Source: VRUE01 sp035605695 (GTDB lineage: Bacteria > Actinomycetota > Thermoleophilia > Solirubrobacterales > 70-9). Taken from it: a DNA stretch of 64,000 nt. The notes under the pieces are model-generated. The model ran no database searches, was not told the origin of the DNA, and saw nothing but the letters and a program-made list of their open reading frames with translations. The stretch lies in the NCBI GenBank assembly GCA_035605695.1, contig DATNGZ010000052.1, forward strand, positions 106,182 to 170,181, written 5' to 3'. This document shows, piece by piece, positions 34,495 to 41,248 of the stretch (position 1 is the stretch's first letter; every line of letters begins with the position of its first letter). The position numbers and the translations under genes are program-made.

Positions 34495-35383
34495 GCGAGG
34501 GGCCGCCCGGTCACTGCCGGCGAAGGGGAACGAGATCCTCACCTCGCTCGCCGCCCACCGCGTGCTTTCGACGCCGCAGGTCTACGCGATCCACTCGCAC
34601 GACGTCGAGCGGCGCTGGGTCCAGAAGCTCCTCGGCAGGCTGCGGGCGGCTGGGCTCGCCGACTACGTCCTCTCCGCGCACGGCCGCCGCCGTCTGTGGT
34701 TCGCGACCGAGCGCGGCACCGAGCTGGCGCGCGAGGCGGGCGCCGTGGAGGGCAGGCCGCCACTCGCCGCCAAGCTCGCCTCCGGCCCCCTGGCGGCCCA
34801 CGCGCTCGCCGTCAACGATGCGGCGATCTGCTTCCTGCGCGCCGCGTCAGAGCGCGGCGACGACTTCGGCCCGCTGGCCTGGCGCCACGAGGTCTTCCAC
34901 CCGATCTCGCGCGGGCGGGGCAGGCGCCGGCGCTCGCTGGTCGCCGACGCTGTCTTCACCTACCTGCGACAAGAGGACGAGGGATTCGCGATCGACCAGC
35001 GCTTCCTCGAGCTTGACCGCGCGACGCTCTCGGTTGACCGCCTCGCCCGTGAGCTGACCCGCTATGCGGAGCTTTACCGAGTGAGGGAGGCAAAAGCGAG
35101 TGAGCCGCTGTGGCGGGCGAGCTATCCGGTCTTCCCAAGGGTCCATTGCGTCCTTGACGGCGCTCCTCGCCGGGCGCTCTTGCGCCGCCGCTCATCCGTC
35201 AGCTTGCTGTTGGCGAGCGACCCGCTGCTCTTTCGCACTCCCGAGGTGGCGATTTCGGTCTGTCTGCTGGAGGATCTGCGGCGCAAGGGGCCTTTCGCGC
35301 CGATCTTCCGCGAGGTGCGCGATCCGAGCCGGCCCGTCGATTGGCTCGGCAGATCTACCGAGCGAGAGGAATCGTCAAGGTGA
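34487..35383 (+). CDS. Replication-relaxation family protein
   Basis: A 298-residue protein from ATG 34487 (8-base overlap with the previous stop). It has an N-terminal winged helix (EILTSLAAHRVLSTPQVYAI, then VQKLLGRLRAAGLADYVL), then FATERGTELAR and LAAHALAVNDAAICFLRAA, and a C-terminal nuclease-like beta sheet with VADAVFTYLR and IDQRFLELDR. This is the layout of replication-relaxation proteins of actinobacterial elements, thought to nick or melt the transfer origin. No separate relaxase gene was found, so this may be the relaxosome core. Confidence 0.75.
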   Translation: MGERGAARSLPAKGNEILTSLAAHRVLSTPQVYAIHSHDVERRWVQKLLGRLRAAGLADYVLSAHGRRRLWFATERGTELAREAGAVEGRPPLAAKLASGPLAAHALAVNDAAICFLRAASERGDDFGPLAWRHEVFHPISRGRGRRRRSLVADAVFTYLRQEDEGFAIDQRFLELDRATLSVDRLARELTRYAELYRVREAKASEPLWRASYPVFPRVHCVLDGAPRRALLRRRSSVSLLLASDPLLFRTPEVAISVCLLEDLRRKGPFAPIFREVRDPSRPVDWLGRSTEREESSR

Positions 35384-36462
35384 GCCGGCCGGCGAAAGGG
35401 GGTCGGGCGCCGCGCCGGCGCGGTAGCTGTTCGGGGGCTTCCAAGGTCGATGTGAGGCTCCTTGAAGGCGACTGCCTGGAGGTGCTGGGCACGCTGGAGG
35501 CCGAGAGCGTCGATGCGATCATCACCGACCCGCCCTACGGGATCGACTTCCAGCAAGAGCGCTGGGATGGCTCAGCGATCCGCGAGGCGGCGGCCCGCGC
35601 CGGTCAGGACCGGCTCACGCCGAACGAGGCGTTCGAGGCGTGGTCTCGCATCTGGGCGGAGGAGTGCCGGCGGGTATTGAAGCCCGGCGGGTTCCTCGCC
35701 GCCTTCGGCTCGCCGCGCACCTTCCATCGGCTCGCCTGCGGCATCGAGGACGGCGGCCTGGAGATCCGCGACACGCTGATGTGGCTCTACGCGGAGGGGA
35801 TGTCGAAGTCGCGGCGCTATCCGGGCGGCCGGGCGACGACGCTGAAGCCCGCCTTCGAGCCGATTGTGCTCGCCCGCCGAGAGCTTGCCGGGACGACCGA
35901 GCAGACGATCGAGCGCTACGGAACCGGCGCCCTCATGGTCGAGAGCTGCCGGGTCGAAGGCCGCCACCCGGCGAACGTCCTCCTCGGTCACGATCCCGAT
36001 TGCGAGGAGGGCTGCGCGCCGGACTGCGCTGTCGCCGCCGCCGATGCTTGCGTCGGCGAAGGCCGCTCGCGACTGGCGCCGAGCCGGTTCCTCTACTGCC
36101 CGAAGGCGAGCCGAGCCGAGCGCGACGCCGGCTGCGAGCGGCTACCGCGCCGCGCCCTGGATCTCTTCCCGAACGCCGGGACCAGTGGCGATGCCCGCAA
36201 CTTCCACCCGACCGTGAAGCCGCTGGCGCTGATGCGCTGGCTCGTGCGGCTGTTGTGTCCGCCCGGCGGCGTGGTGCTCGATCCGACTACCGGCTCGGGC
36301 TCGACCGGGGCGGCGGCGGTGCTGGAGGGCCGGCGCTTCGTCGGCATCGAGCTTGAACCGGCCTATATAGAGATTGCCGCCGCCCGCATCGCCCACCACT
36401 CGCCTAACGACAACCGCAAGCCGAAGGTGTGCCGCAGCGGCCCTTTAGGGAGACGGCGGTGA
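35380..36462 (+). CDS. Orphan site-specific DNA methyltransferase (beta class)
   Basis: A 360-residue enzyme from GTG 35380, overlapping the previous stop, with GAGAGGA upstream. The catalytic motif IV DPPYGIDFQ comes near the N-terminus, and the SAM motif I DPTTGSGSTGAAAVLEGR near the C-terminus: the beta-class order. HPTVKPLALMRWLVRLL precedes motif I, as usual. A Cys-rich insert (CEEGCAPDC) sits in the variable region. Methylates adenine-N6 or cytosine-N4 at an unknown site. No restriction endonuclease gene is adjacent, so it may mask transferred DNA. Confidence 0.9.
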   Translation: MSRPAKGGRAPRRRGSCSGASKVDVRLLEGDCLEVLGTLEAESVDAIITDPPYGIDFQQERWDGSAIREAAARAGQDRLTPNEAFEAWSRIWAEECRRVLKPGGFLAAFGSPRTFHRLACGIEDGGLEIRDTLMWLYAEGMSKSRRYPGGRATTLKPAFEPIVLARRELAGTTEQTIERYGTGALMVESCRVEGRHPANVLLGHDPDCEEGCAPDCAVAAADACVGEGRSRLAPSRFLYCPKASRAERDAGCERLPRRALDLFPNAGTSGDARNFHPTVKPLALMRWLVRLLCPPGGVVLDPTTGSGSTGAAAVLEGRRFVGIELEPAYIEIAAARIAHHSPNDNRKPKVCRSGPLGRRR

Positions 36463-36986
36463 GCGAGGAGGCACGAGCGGGCGAACTTCGCCTCGATCCC
36501 GAATCGATCGAGGCGCTGGCGTGCCGCCTCGCCGAGCTGTTGTCGCCAGGCGAGCCGGCACAACCGCGCGCGCAGCTCATCACCGCCGAGGAAGTCGCGC
36601 GGTGGTGGGGCATCAGCCGCCGCTGGGTTTATGACCACGCCGATGAGCTTGGTGCCCACCGGCTCGGCGGTGGCCGGCGGCCGCGCCTTCGCTTCGATCC
36701 GGATGAGGTGGCCGAGCGTCTCGGCGAGCCGGGCGCGCGGGGCCGGGCCGGTGCCGATGAGCGGGGATCGGCGCCGATGCGCAGCGATTGCGGAACCGAC
36801 TCGCTTTCCGCGCGCAGGAGAGCTATGGTCGGTCGGCAAGCCAAAAAACGGCCGGGGCGGCGCGCTAACGCCCCCCGACCCGGCGCCGGTGTAGGCGGCG
36901 CAATGCAGAGGCTACTTCCCCGAAGTCCTCACGTTGCACCTGCTTGCCCGGCTGCCGGGAAGCCAGGAGGCAACGATGAGCGGTAG
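36459..36986 (+). CDS. Excisionase-like helix-turn-helix protein
   Basis: A 175-residue protein from GTG 36459 (GTGA overlap). Residues about 40-95 are a MerR/Xis-type winged helix: ITAEEVARWWGISRRWVYDH, then ADELGAHRLGGGRRPRLRFD, then PDEVAERLG. The last 80 residues are low-complexity and overlap a leader-like hairpin and the start of the next small gene, so the functional protein may be shorter. Placed before the integrase, it is a natural recombination directionality factor candidate. Confidence 0.75.
   Translation: MSEEARAGELRLDPESIEALACRLAELLSPGEPAQPRAQLITAEEVARWWGISRRWVYDHADELGAHRLGGGRRPRLRFDPDEVAERLGEPGARGRAGADERGSAPMRSDCGTDSLSARRRAMVGRQAKKRPGRRANAPRPGAGVGGAMQRLLPRSPHVAPACPAAGKPGGNDER
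36854..36874 (+). promoter_or_regulatory. Leader-like hairpin before the integrase unit
   Basis: GGGGCG (36854-36859) can pair with CGCCCC (36869-36874). Upstream is GCTATGGTCG (36825-36834) and AAGCCAAAAAA (36838-36848). It lies about 100 bases before the SD and ATG 36976. A similar arrangement (GCTACGGTCG, AAGCAAAG, GC-rich hairpin, SD, short ORF) occurs at 48791-48956, suggesting a shared promoter and 5' leader type. Confidence 0.35.
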
Positions 36987-37206
36987 GGCTCGACGGCACA
37001 TAGCGGTACGGCATCGAGGAGGCGACCGGAGCTACTCGCTGCGTTTCTCCGCCGGGGGTAGGCGCCACTACGCGGCGCTTGGCAGCGAGAGCGACGGCTG
37101 GAATCCGCACCTCGCGGAGCGAGCGCTTCTGGTCCTCGGCTGCGGCTTTCAGGTAGGCAAGCTCAGCCAGGCCAACGGCCGCCACGACCAAAGGCCGAGA
37201 GGCTGA
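36976..37206 (+). CDS. Small protein resembling the integrase arm-binding domain
   Basis: A 76-residue protein. ATG 36976 follows AGGAGG at 36964-36969 and ends 2 bases before the integrase ATG. Residues 16-43 (RSYSLRFSAGGRRHYAALGS, then ESDGWN) align with the N-terminus of the integrase (GRGFALRFRAYGERQYLTLG, then EHEGWT), which is the arm-type DNA-binding domain. It looks like a duplicated, free-standing copy of that domain. It could compete for arm sites or act as a directionality factor. Confidence 0.6.
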   Translation: MSGRARRHIAVRHRGGDRSYSLRFSAGGRRHYAALGSESDGWNPHLAERALLVLGCGFQVGKLSQANGRHDQRPRG

Positions 37207-37208
37207 CG

Positions 37209-38849
37209 ATGGCGGCCCGAAAGCTAGGCGAGGTCAAGGTCCGCAACTGGAAGGCCGGGCGCGGCTTTGCGCTTCGCTTCCGCGCCTACGGCGAGCGGCA
37301 GTACCTGACGCTCGGCTACGAGCACGAGGGCTGGACCTGGGACAAAGCCGAAGAGGAGCTGCAGAACATCCTCGCCGATGTTCGGCGCGGCCTCTGGGTA
37401 CCGCCCGCGAAGAAGAAGCCGCGGGGGGCGAGCGATAAGGGCCAGCCCGATCAGGTGCCCACCTTCGGCCCGTTCGCCACCGGCCTGACCGAGGCGCGCG
37501 AAGGTCAGATCGCCGAGAAGACGACCAAACACGAAAAGTGGGCGCTGGGGCACCTCGTCCCGTTTTTCGGCGATTGGGTAATCAACGAGATCGACGTCGA
37601 GGGAATTGACGATTACCGCGCCTTCAAGGTGAAGGAGTCCGAGGCCCGCGCGCGGGCCATCGAGCGGGGCAAGCCGAAGCGAAACGAGTACCGGCAGATC
37701 CTCCGGCCACTGTCTGCCGGGTCGATCAACCGGACCATTGACCACCTGCAATGGGTGCTCTCGATCGCCATCGAATACAAGCGCTTCGGCATCAAGGAGA
37801 ACGCTGCCGAAGGCAAGCGGCGACGGCTCAGCGAGACCCGCCCGGCGCCCGTCTATATCGACAGCGCAACGCAGATCGAAGCACTGCTCGAGGCGGCGGC
37901 GGAGCTTGACCACGACCCCCACTACGAACTCGCCGAACGCGAGGCGATCGTCGCCACCTTCCTTTTCGCCGGTCCGCGCGCGCACGAGCTTTGCAATTTG
38001 CTTTGGCGCGACATCGACCTGGCCGGCTCGCGGATCTTCGTCGGCCGCTCGAAGACGGCCGCCGGGCTGCGCGAGATCGAGATCCAGCCGATCCTCCGCG
38101 ACATTCTCGCCGCCTACAAGGCGGTCGCCTATCGCGGCAACCCCGACGCCTTCGTCTTCCCGACCCTCACCGGCGCTGCCCGCACTCCCGACAACCTGCG
38201 CGACCGGGTTCTCGCGGCCCTGTTCGAGCGTGCGGACGAATTGCTCGCCCGCCGCGGCCTGGTGCCGCTGCCGAAGGGCCTCACCACCCACAAGCTGCGC
38301 CACGCCTTCGCCTCGGTCCTGATCGCGCTCGGGGAGGACCCGGTTTCGGTGATGCGCCAGATCGGCCACACCGACCCGGAGTTCACCCTCCGCGTCTACA
38401 CGCACATGATGAGCCGCGACAAGGCCGAGCGCGAGCGGCTGCGAGGGCTGGTGCGCGGAGAGCGAGTGATCGCGCGCTCGGCGCCTCCGCCCAAGCCGGT
38501 CGACCTCGCCGAGTACGAGGCGCCGATCATCGCGGCGCTGGCCGAGCGCGGCGGCCGCGCGCCACGACGGGAGATCATCGCCGCCGTCGCCGATGCAATG
38601 GCCGACCGCCACGGCGCGGCCGACCTTGAGCTACTGCCGAGCGGCGTCGTGCGCTGGCGGCCGCGCCTCAACAAGGCCCGGACGCGGCTGGTCAAACGCG
38701 GCTGGCTTTCGGCCACGACCTGGCGCGGTAACTGGGAGCTGACCGAGCGGGGCTGGGACAAGGCACGCCGCGACGGGATGCCACGCGAGTCTTCTCGGGC
38801 AGCTGCCGAATTTGAGGCCGGCGAGACTGAGCTGGCGGTGGCGGCATGA
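37209..38849 (+). CDS. Tyrosine recombinase / integrase with C-terminal Mrr-N-like winged helix
   Basis: A 546-residue integrase. N-terminal arm-binding domain (1-65), core-binding domain (about 90-200), catalytic domain (about 215-420) with Arg in FAGPRAHELCNLLWRD, Lys in GRSKTAAGLREIEI, H-x2-R in TTHKLRHAFASVL, His in QIGHTDPEFTL and Tyr in RVYTHMMS. An extra part of about 125 residues follows: YEAPIIAALAERGGRAPRRE, then LLPSGVVRWRPRLNKARTRL, then NWELTERGWDKA. This extra part looks like the Mrr N-terminal winged helix. It catalyses integration and excision, probably at the tRNA-Gly site at 48579. Confidence 0.93.
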   Translation: MAARKLGEVKVRNWKAGRGFALRFRAYGERQYLTLGYEHEGWTWDKAEEELQNILADVRRGLWVPPAKKKPRGASDKGQPDQVPTFGPFATGLTEAREGQIAEKTTKHEKWALGHLVPFFGDWVINEIDVEGIDDYRAFKVKESEARARAIERGKPKRNEYRQILRPLSAGSINRTIDHLQWVLSIAIEYKRFGIKENAAEGKRRRLSETRPAPVYIDSATQIEALLEAAAELDHDPHYELAEREAIVATFLFAGPRAHELCNLLWRDIDLAGSRIFVGRSKTAAGLREIEIQPILRDILAAYKAVAYRGNPDAFVFPTLTGAARTPDNLRDRVLAALFERADELLARRGLVPLPKGLTTHKLRHAFASVLIALGEDPVSVMRQIGHTDPEFTLRVYTHMMSRDKAERERLRGLVRGERVIARSAPPPKPVDLAEYEAPIIAALAERGGRAPRREIIAAVADAMADRHGAADLELLPSGVVRWRPRLNKARTRLVKRGWLSATTWRGNWELTERGWDKARRDGMPRESSRAAAEFEAGETELAVAA

Positions 38850-39142
38850 TCCTCGTCGACCTCGCCATCCTCGCGCTCGCCCTCCTCATCGTGTGGATTC
38901 TCGGCGGCCTGCTGTTGCGCATCGGCGGCCTCGTCTTGGCGCTAGGCGGCGCCGGCGTGGTCGCGCTCTCGGGGAATGCGAATGGCCTCCTCGTCTTCGC
39001 CATCGGCGGCGCGCTTTGGCTTGCCGGCCATTGGCTCTTCGCGCTGCGCCACGGCGAGTACAAGAGCCCGCTCGCCGACCTCCTCTTCTACCGCTGCGCA
39101 TCGGCATGGCTGGACCCAATCCGAGACGGGAGGACGATATGA
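38846..39142 (+). CDS. Small three-TM membrane protein, unknown
   Basis: A 98-residue protein overlapping the integrase stop as ATGA. Helices: LAILALALLIVWILGGLLLR, LVLALGGAGVVALSG and LLVFAIGGALWLAGHWLFAL. It ends in a polar RHGEYKSPLADLLFYR tail. No family recognised. It begins a run of four tightly packed unknown genes, each overlapping the next. Confidence 0.6.
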   Translation: MILVDLAILALALLIVWILGGLLLRIGGLVLALGGAGVVALSGNANGLLVFAIGGALWLAGHWLFALRHGEYKSPLADLLFYRCASAWLDPIRDGRTI

Positions 39143-40032
39143 CCACTGCACCAGTCGACTCCGATCAGGCTCGCGAGCTTCTAATTCGGGCGCTCAATCA
39201 CGACGCCGTCGCAGACGCCGTGACCGAGCTTCTCTTCGAACACGTTGTCGGCGGTCGCTATGAGCGCTCCGATGTCGCCGGGCTCCTGCGACTCAGAATC
39301 CAAGACCCGATTCATGCGGCTACCGGAGAGGATTGGGAGGCGCTCGCCGACGCATACGCCGACAGCGACGGCGACCTCGATCCCGTCGCGCTGGGCGAAA
39401 CCGGCGCTGGCCGAGTGCATGAGTTCGACGGCACCCGTTTCGAGGTTGGCCTTCTGCGCGAATTCCTCGCCACGCTCCTCGCGGACCCGGCGAGCGCCGA
39501 GCGGATTGCCGACGCGATCGCCGAGGCTGGCGGCCACGCAGCGCCGCCTCCGGTGATCGCCAGGGAGCTGCGCTCGGCGGCCGCTCGCGTCCTTCTTGCC
39601 CCAAGCGAGGAAGACTGGGGCGCGGTCGCGGACCAGTTGATCGCCCAGGCCCGGGAAATCGACGCAGAGGGAAGGCTCGGCTTCTATGACCTGGGGCGCC
39701 AGCGCTACGCGGCGGCGAACCCGATCCGCGAGGCGGGCGAGTTTCAGATCGGTGACTACGGCCGGGACGGCTCACCCGGAGGAGGCGGTGAATTCGAGGT
39801 CACGCTGATCGAGCTCGGGAACGGCGGCCGATGGGGGCTCCATCCCCACCTGGAGGTCTTCGGCGACGGCAGGGCGGCGTTGCGCGATGCAATCGAGACC
39901 GGCATCCTCGACGTTCTCGGCCCTGTGGCCTGCCCCGACGAGTTCGCCCGGCGGCTGATCGCGATCGGAATCGTTGACCGCTCCGACGCGCCGCTGAGCG
40001 GCGCTGAAGCGGCGGCCGCCGGAGCGCGCTGA
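39139..40032 (+). CDS. Acidic protein of unknown function
   Basis: A 297-residue soluble, acidic protein. ATG 39139 follows GGGAGGA. It has an Ala/Asp-rich helical N-terminal half (LIRALNHDAVADAVTELLFE, then LREFLATLLADPASAERIAD) and a C-terminal segment with Gly-rich turns (GDYGRDGSPGGGGEFEVTLI, then GRWGLHPHLEVFGDGRAAL). No catalytic motif or known family recognised. Overlaps neighbours, so likely coexpressed with 38846 and 40032. Confidence 0.55.
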   Translation: MTTAPVDSDQARELLIRALNHDAVADAVTELLFEHVVGGRYERSDVAGLLRLRIQDPIHAATGEDWEALADAYADSDGDLDPVALGETGAGRVHEFDGTRFEVGLLREFLATLLADPASAERIADAIAEAGGHAAPPPVIARELRSAAARVLLAPSEEDWGAVADQLIAQAREIDAEGRLGFYDLGRQRYAAANPIREAGEFQIGDYGRDGSPGGGGEFEVTLIELGNGGRWGLHPHLEVFGDGRAALRDAIETGILDVLGPVACPDEFARRLIAIGIVDRSDAPLSGAEAAAAGAR

Positions 40033-40439
40033 TGCGCCGCAAAAAACGCCGGAGACTGCCGAACGGCGAAGAGTTCCTGGTGGACCGCGAAGAGCGGTGG
40101 GCAAGGAGGTTCAGCGTCGCTGCCACGCTCGTTTGCACGCTGATCTCACGGTCTGCCCTCTGGGGGTTTCTGGCGGGATTGGGTGTCTATTTCGGCATCG
40201 AGGCCATGACCTTCATTTGGGAGGAGGTCGAAATCTTCCGGGGCAACAATCCTTACGCCGACCGCCGGGCCGAATCGGAACTCATCATCCGCGAGGAACG
40301 GCTGCGAAGGGAACGCCAGGAAGAGAAACGGCGGCGGCTGACGATCCGAGATCGGTGTAGGCAACTCATTGCGCTTGTGCGGCGGCGAGGTGGGCAGGGG
40401 GACGATCAAGACGAGCAGGAGCCGAGCGATGAGCCGTGA
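40032..40439 (+). CDS. One/two-TM protein with a basic coiled tail, unknown
   Basis: A 135-residue protein. Basic N-terminus (RRKKRRRLPNGEEFLVD), hydrophobic stretch VAATLVCTLISRSALWGFLAGLGVYFGI at residues about 29-56 (split here by description only), then a charged helix rich in Arg and Glu (RLRRERQEEKRRRLTIRD) and an acidic end. No family recognised. Shares its first base with the previous stop codon. Confidence 0.5.
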   Translation: MRRKKRRRLPNGEEFLVDREERWARRFSVAATLVCTLISRSALWGFLAGLGVYFGIEAMTFIWEEVEIFRGNNPYADRRAESELIIREERLRRERQEEKRRRLTIRDRCRQLIALVRRRGGQGDDQDEQEPSDEP

Positions 40440-41001
40440 GGTCGTCGTCTACGTTCCCGCCGCCGGCCACCGGGCCACCGCCGGCATCGCTCGCGGATCC
40501 GCGATCGTCGGTCTTCCCGACGCGAGGCGAGAGGACTTGCGCATCTACTACGAGGGCGCGGTCTACGGGCAGAGCGAAATGCGGACGCTCGCCGATCGAG
40601 CCGTCTATGCCTGCGGCCGAATGGTGGACGGCTACCCGACCGCCGCCGCGATGTCGGTCCCGCGCGAGGCGCTGGTCGCGGTCGGGACCTTCGATCCCAC
40701 CACGAGCGAGATCGTTCTCACTGGCGCTCAGTCGGCGGCCGTCGTTGCCGAGTGGCTCGAAACGCCCCGGCTCGATCCTTCTGAACTCCACCCCGGACTA
40801 GAGCACCCGCTAACCGTGAAAAAGCTCGCGGAGCCCGAGATCAATGTCGTCGTGAACGGCGGCCTCGCTGTCGCGCTGATTCACCGCAGTGGCCTACGCC
40901 GCGAGGAAAGCGAATGGGTCAGCCCTGACGGGCGCCGCACTTCCGCGATCGCGGAGGCTGTGCTGTGGGCGCTCCTGCGAATTGCAGCGGGGGCGGGGTG
41001 A
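40429..41001 (+). CDS. Protein of unknown function
   Basis: A 190-residue protein. ATG 40429, after CAGGAG, overlaps the previous gene by 11 bases. It begins with a beta-rich segment SREVVVYVPAAGHRATAGIA. An ALVAVGTFDPTTSEIVLTGA segment and a C-terminal VVNGGLAVALIHRSGLRREE follow, suggesting a compact alpha/beta fold. No motif that names a function. Last of the four-gene unknown block; the DNA becomes clearly richer in A+T right after it. Confidence 0.5.
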   Translation: MSREVVVYVPAAGHRATAGIARGSAIVGLPDARREDLRIYYEGAVYGQSEMRTLADRAVYACGRMVDGYPTAAAMSVPREALVAVGTFDPTTSEIVLTGAQSAAVVAEWLETPRLDPSELHPGLEHPLTVKKLAEPEINVVVNGGLAVALIHRSGLRREESEWVSPDGRRTSAIAEAVLWALLRIAAGAG

Positions 41002-41248
41002 GTTCGCAGGTGGATCTGGCCGAAAGAGCGACTACATCGCCTTCACTGTCCGGAGCGGACTTGGGTAGGCCGGTGTCGTTAAATAGTTGTTACGAGATAA
41101 ACGACGTATTACTTAGGCCGCTCTGCCTATTTTCGGTGAGTGTCATTAGTCTTTTGCCGCCATGTGGCAGAGCGAGGGTGGCAGAGGGGAGTGGTGCTCG
41201 CCGACCAATCGGCAAAAGAGGACGGCTTGGCGCGGCGTTCTTTCGTCG
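41002..41248. other. AT-rich gap before the mosaic surface gene
   Basis: The gap contains the A+T-rich stretch 41079-41120 (with TATTACT as a possible -10-like sequence), unlike the GC-rich surroundings. It may hold the promoter of the surface protein. No RNA gene or other ORF is supported. If the surface protein starts at ATG 41162, part of this gap is coding. Confidence 0.4.
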
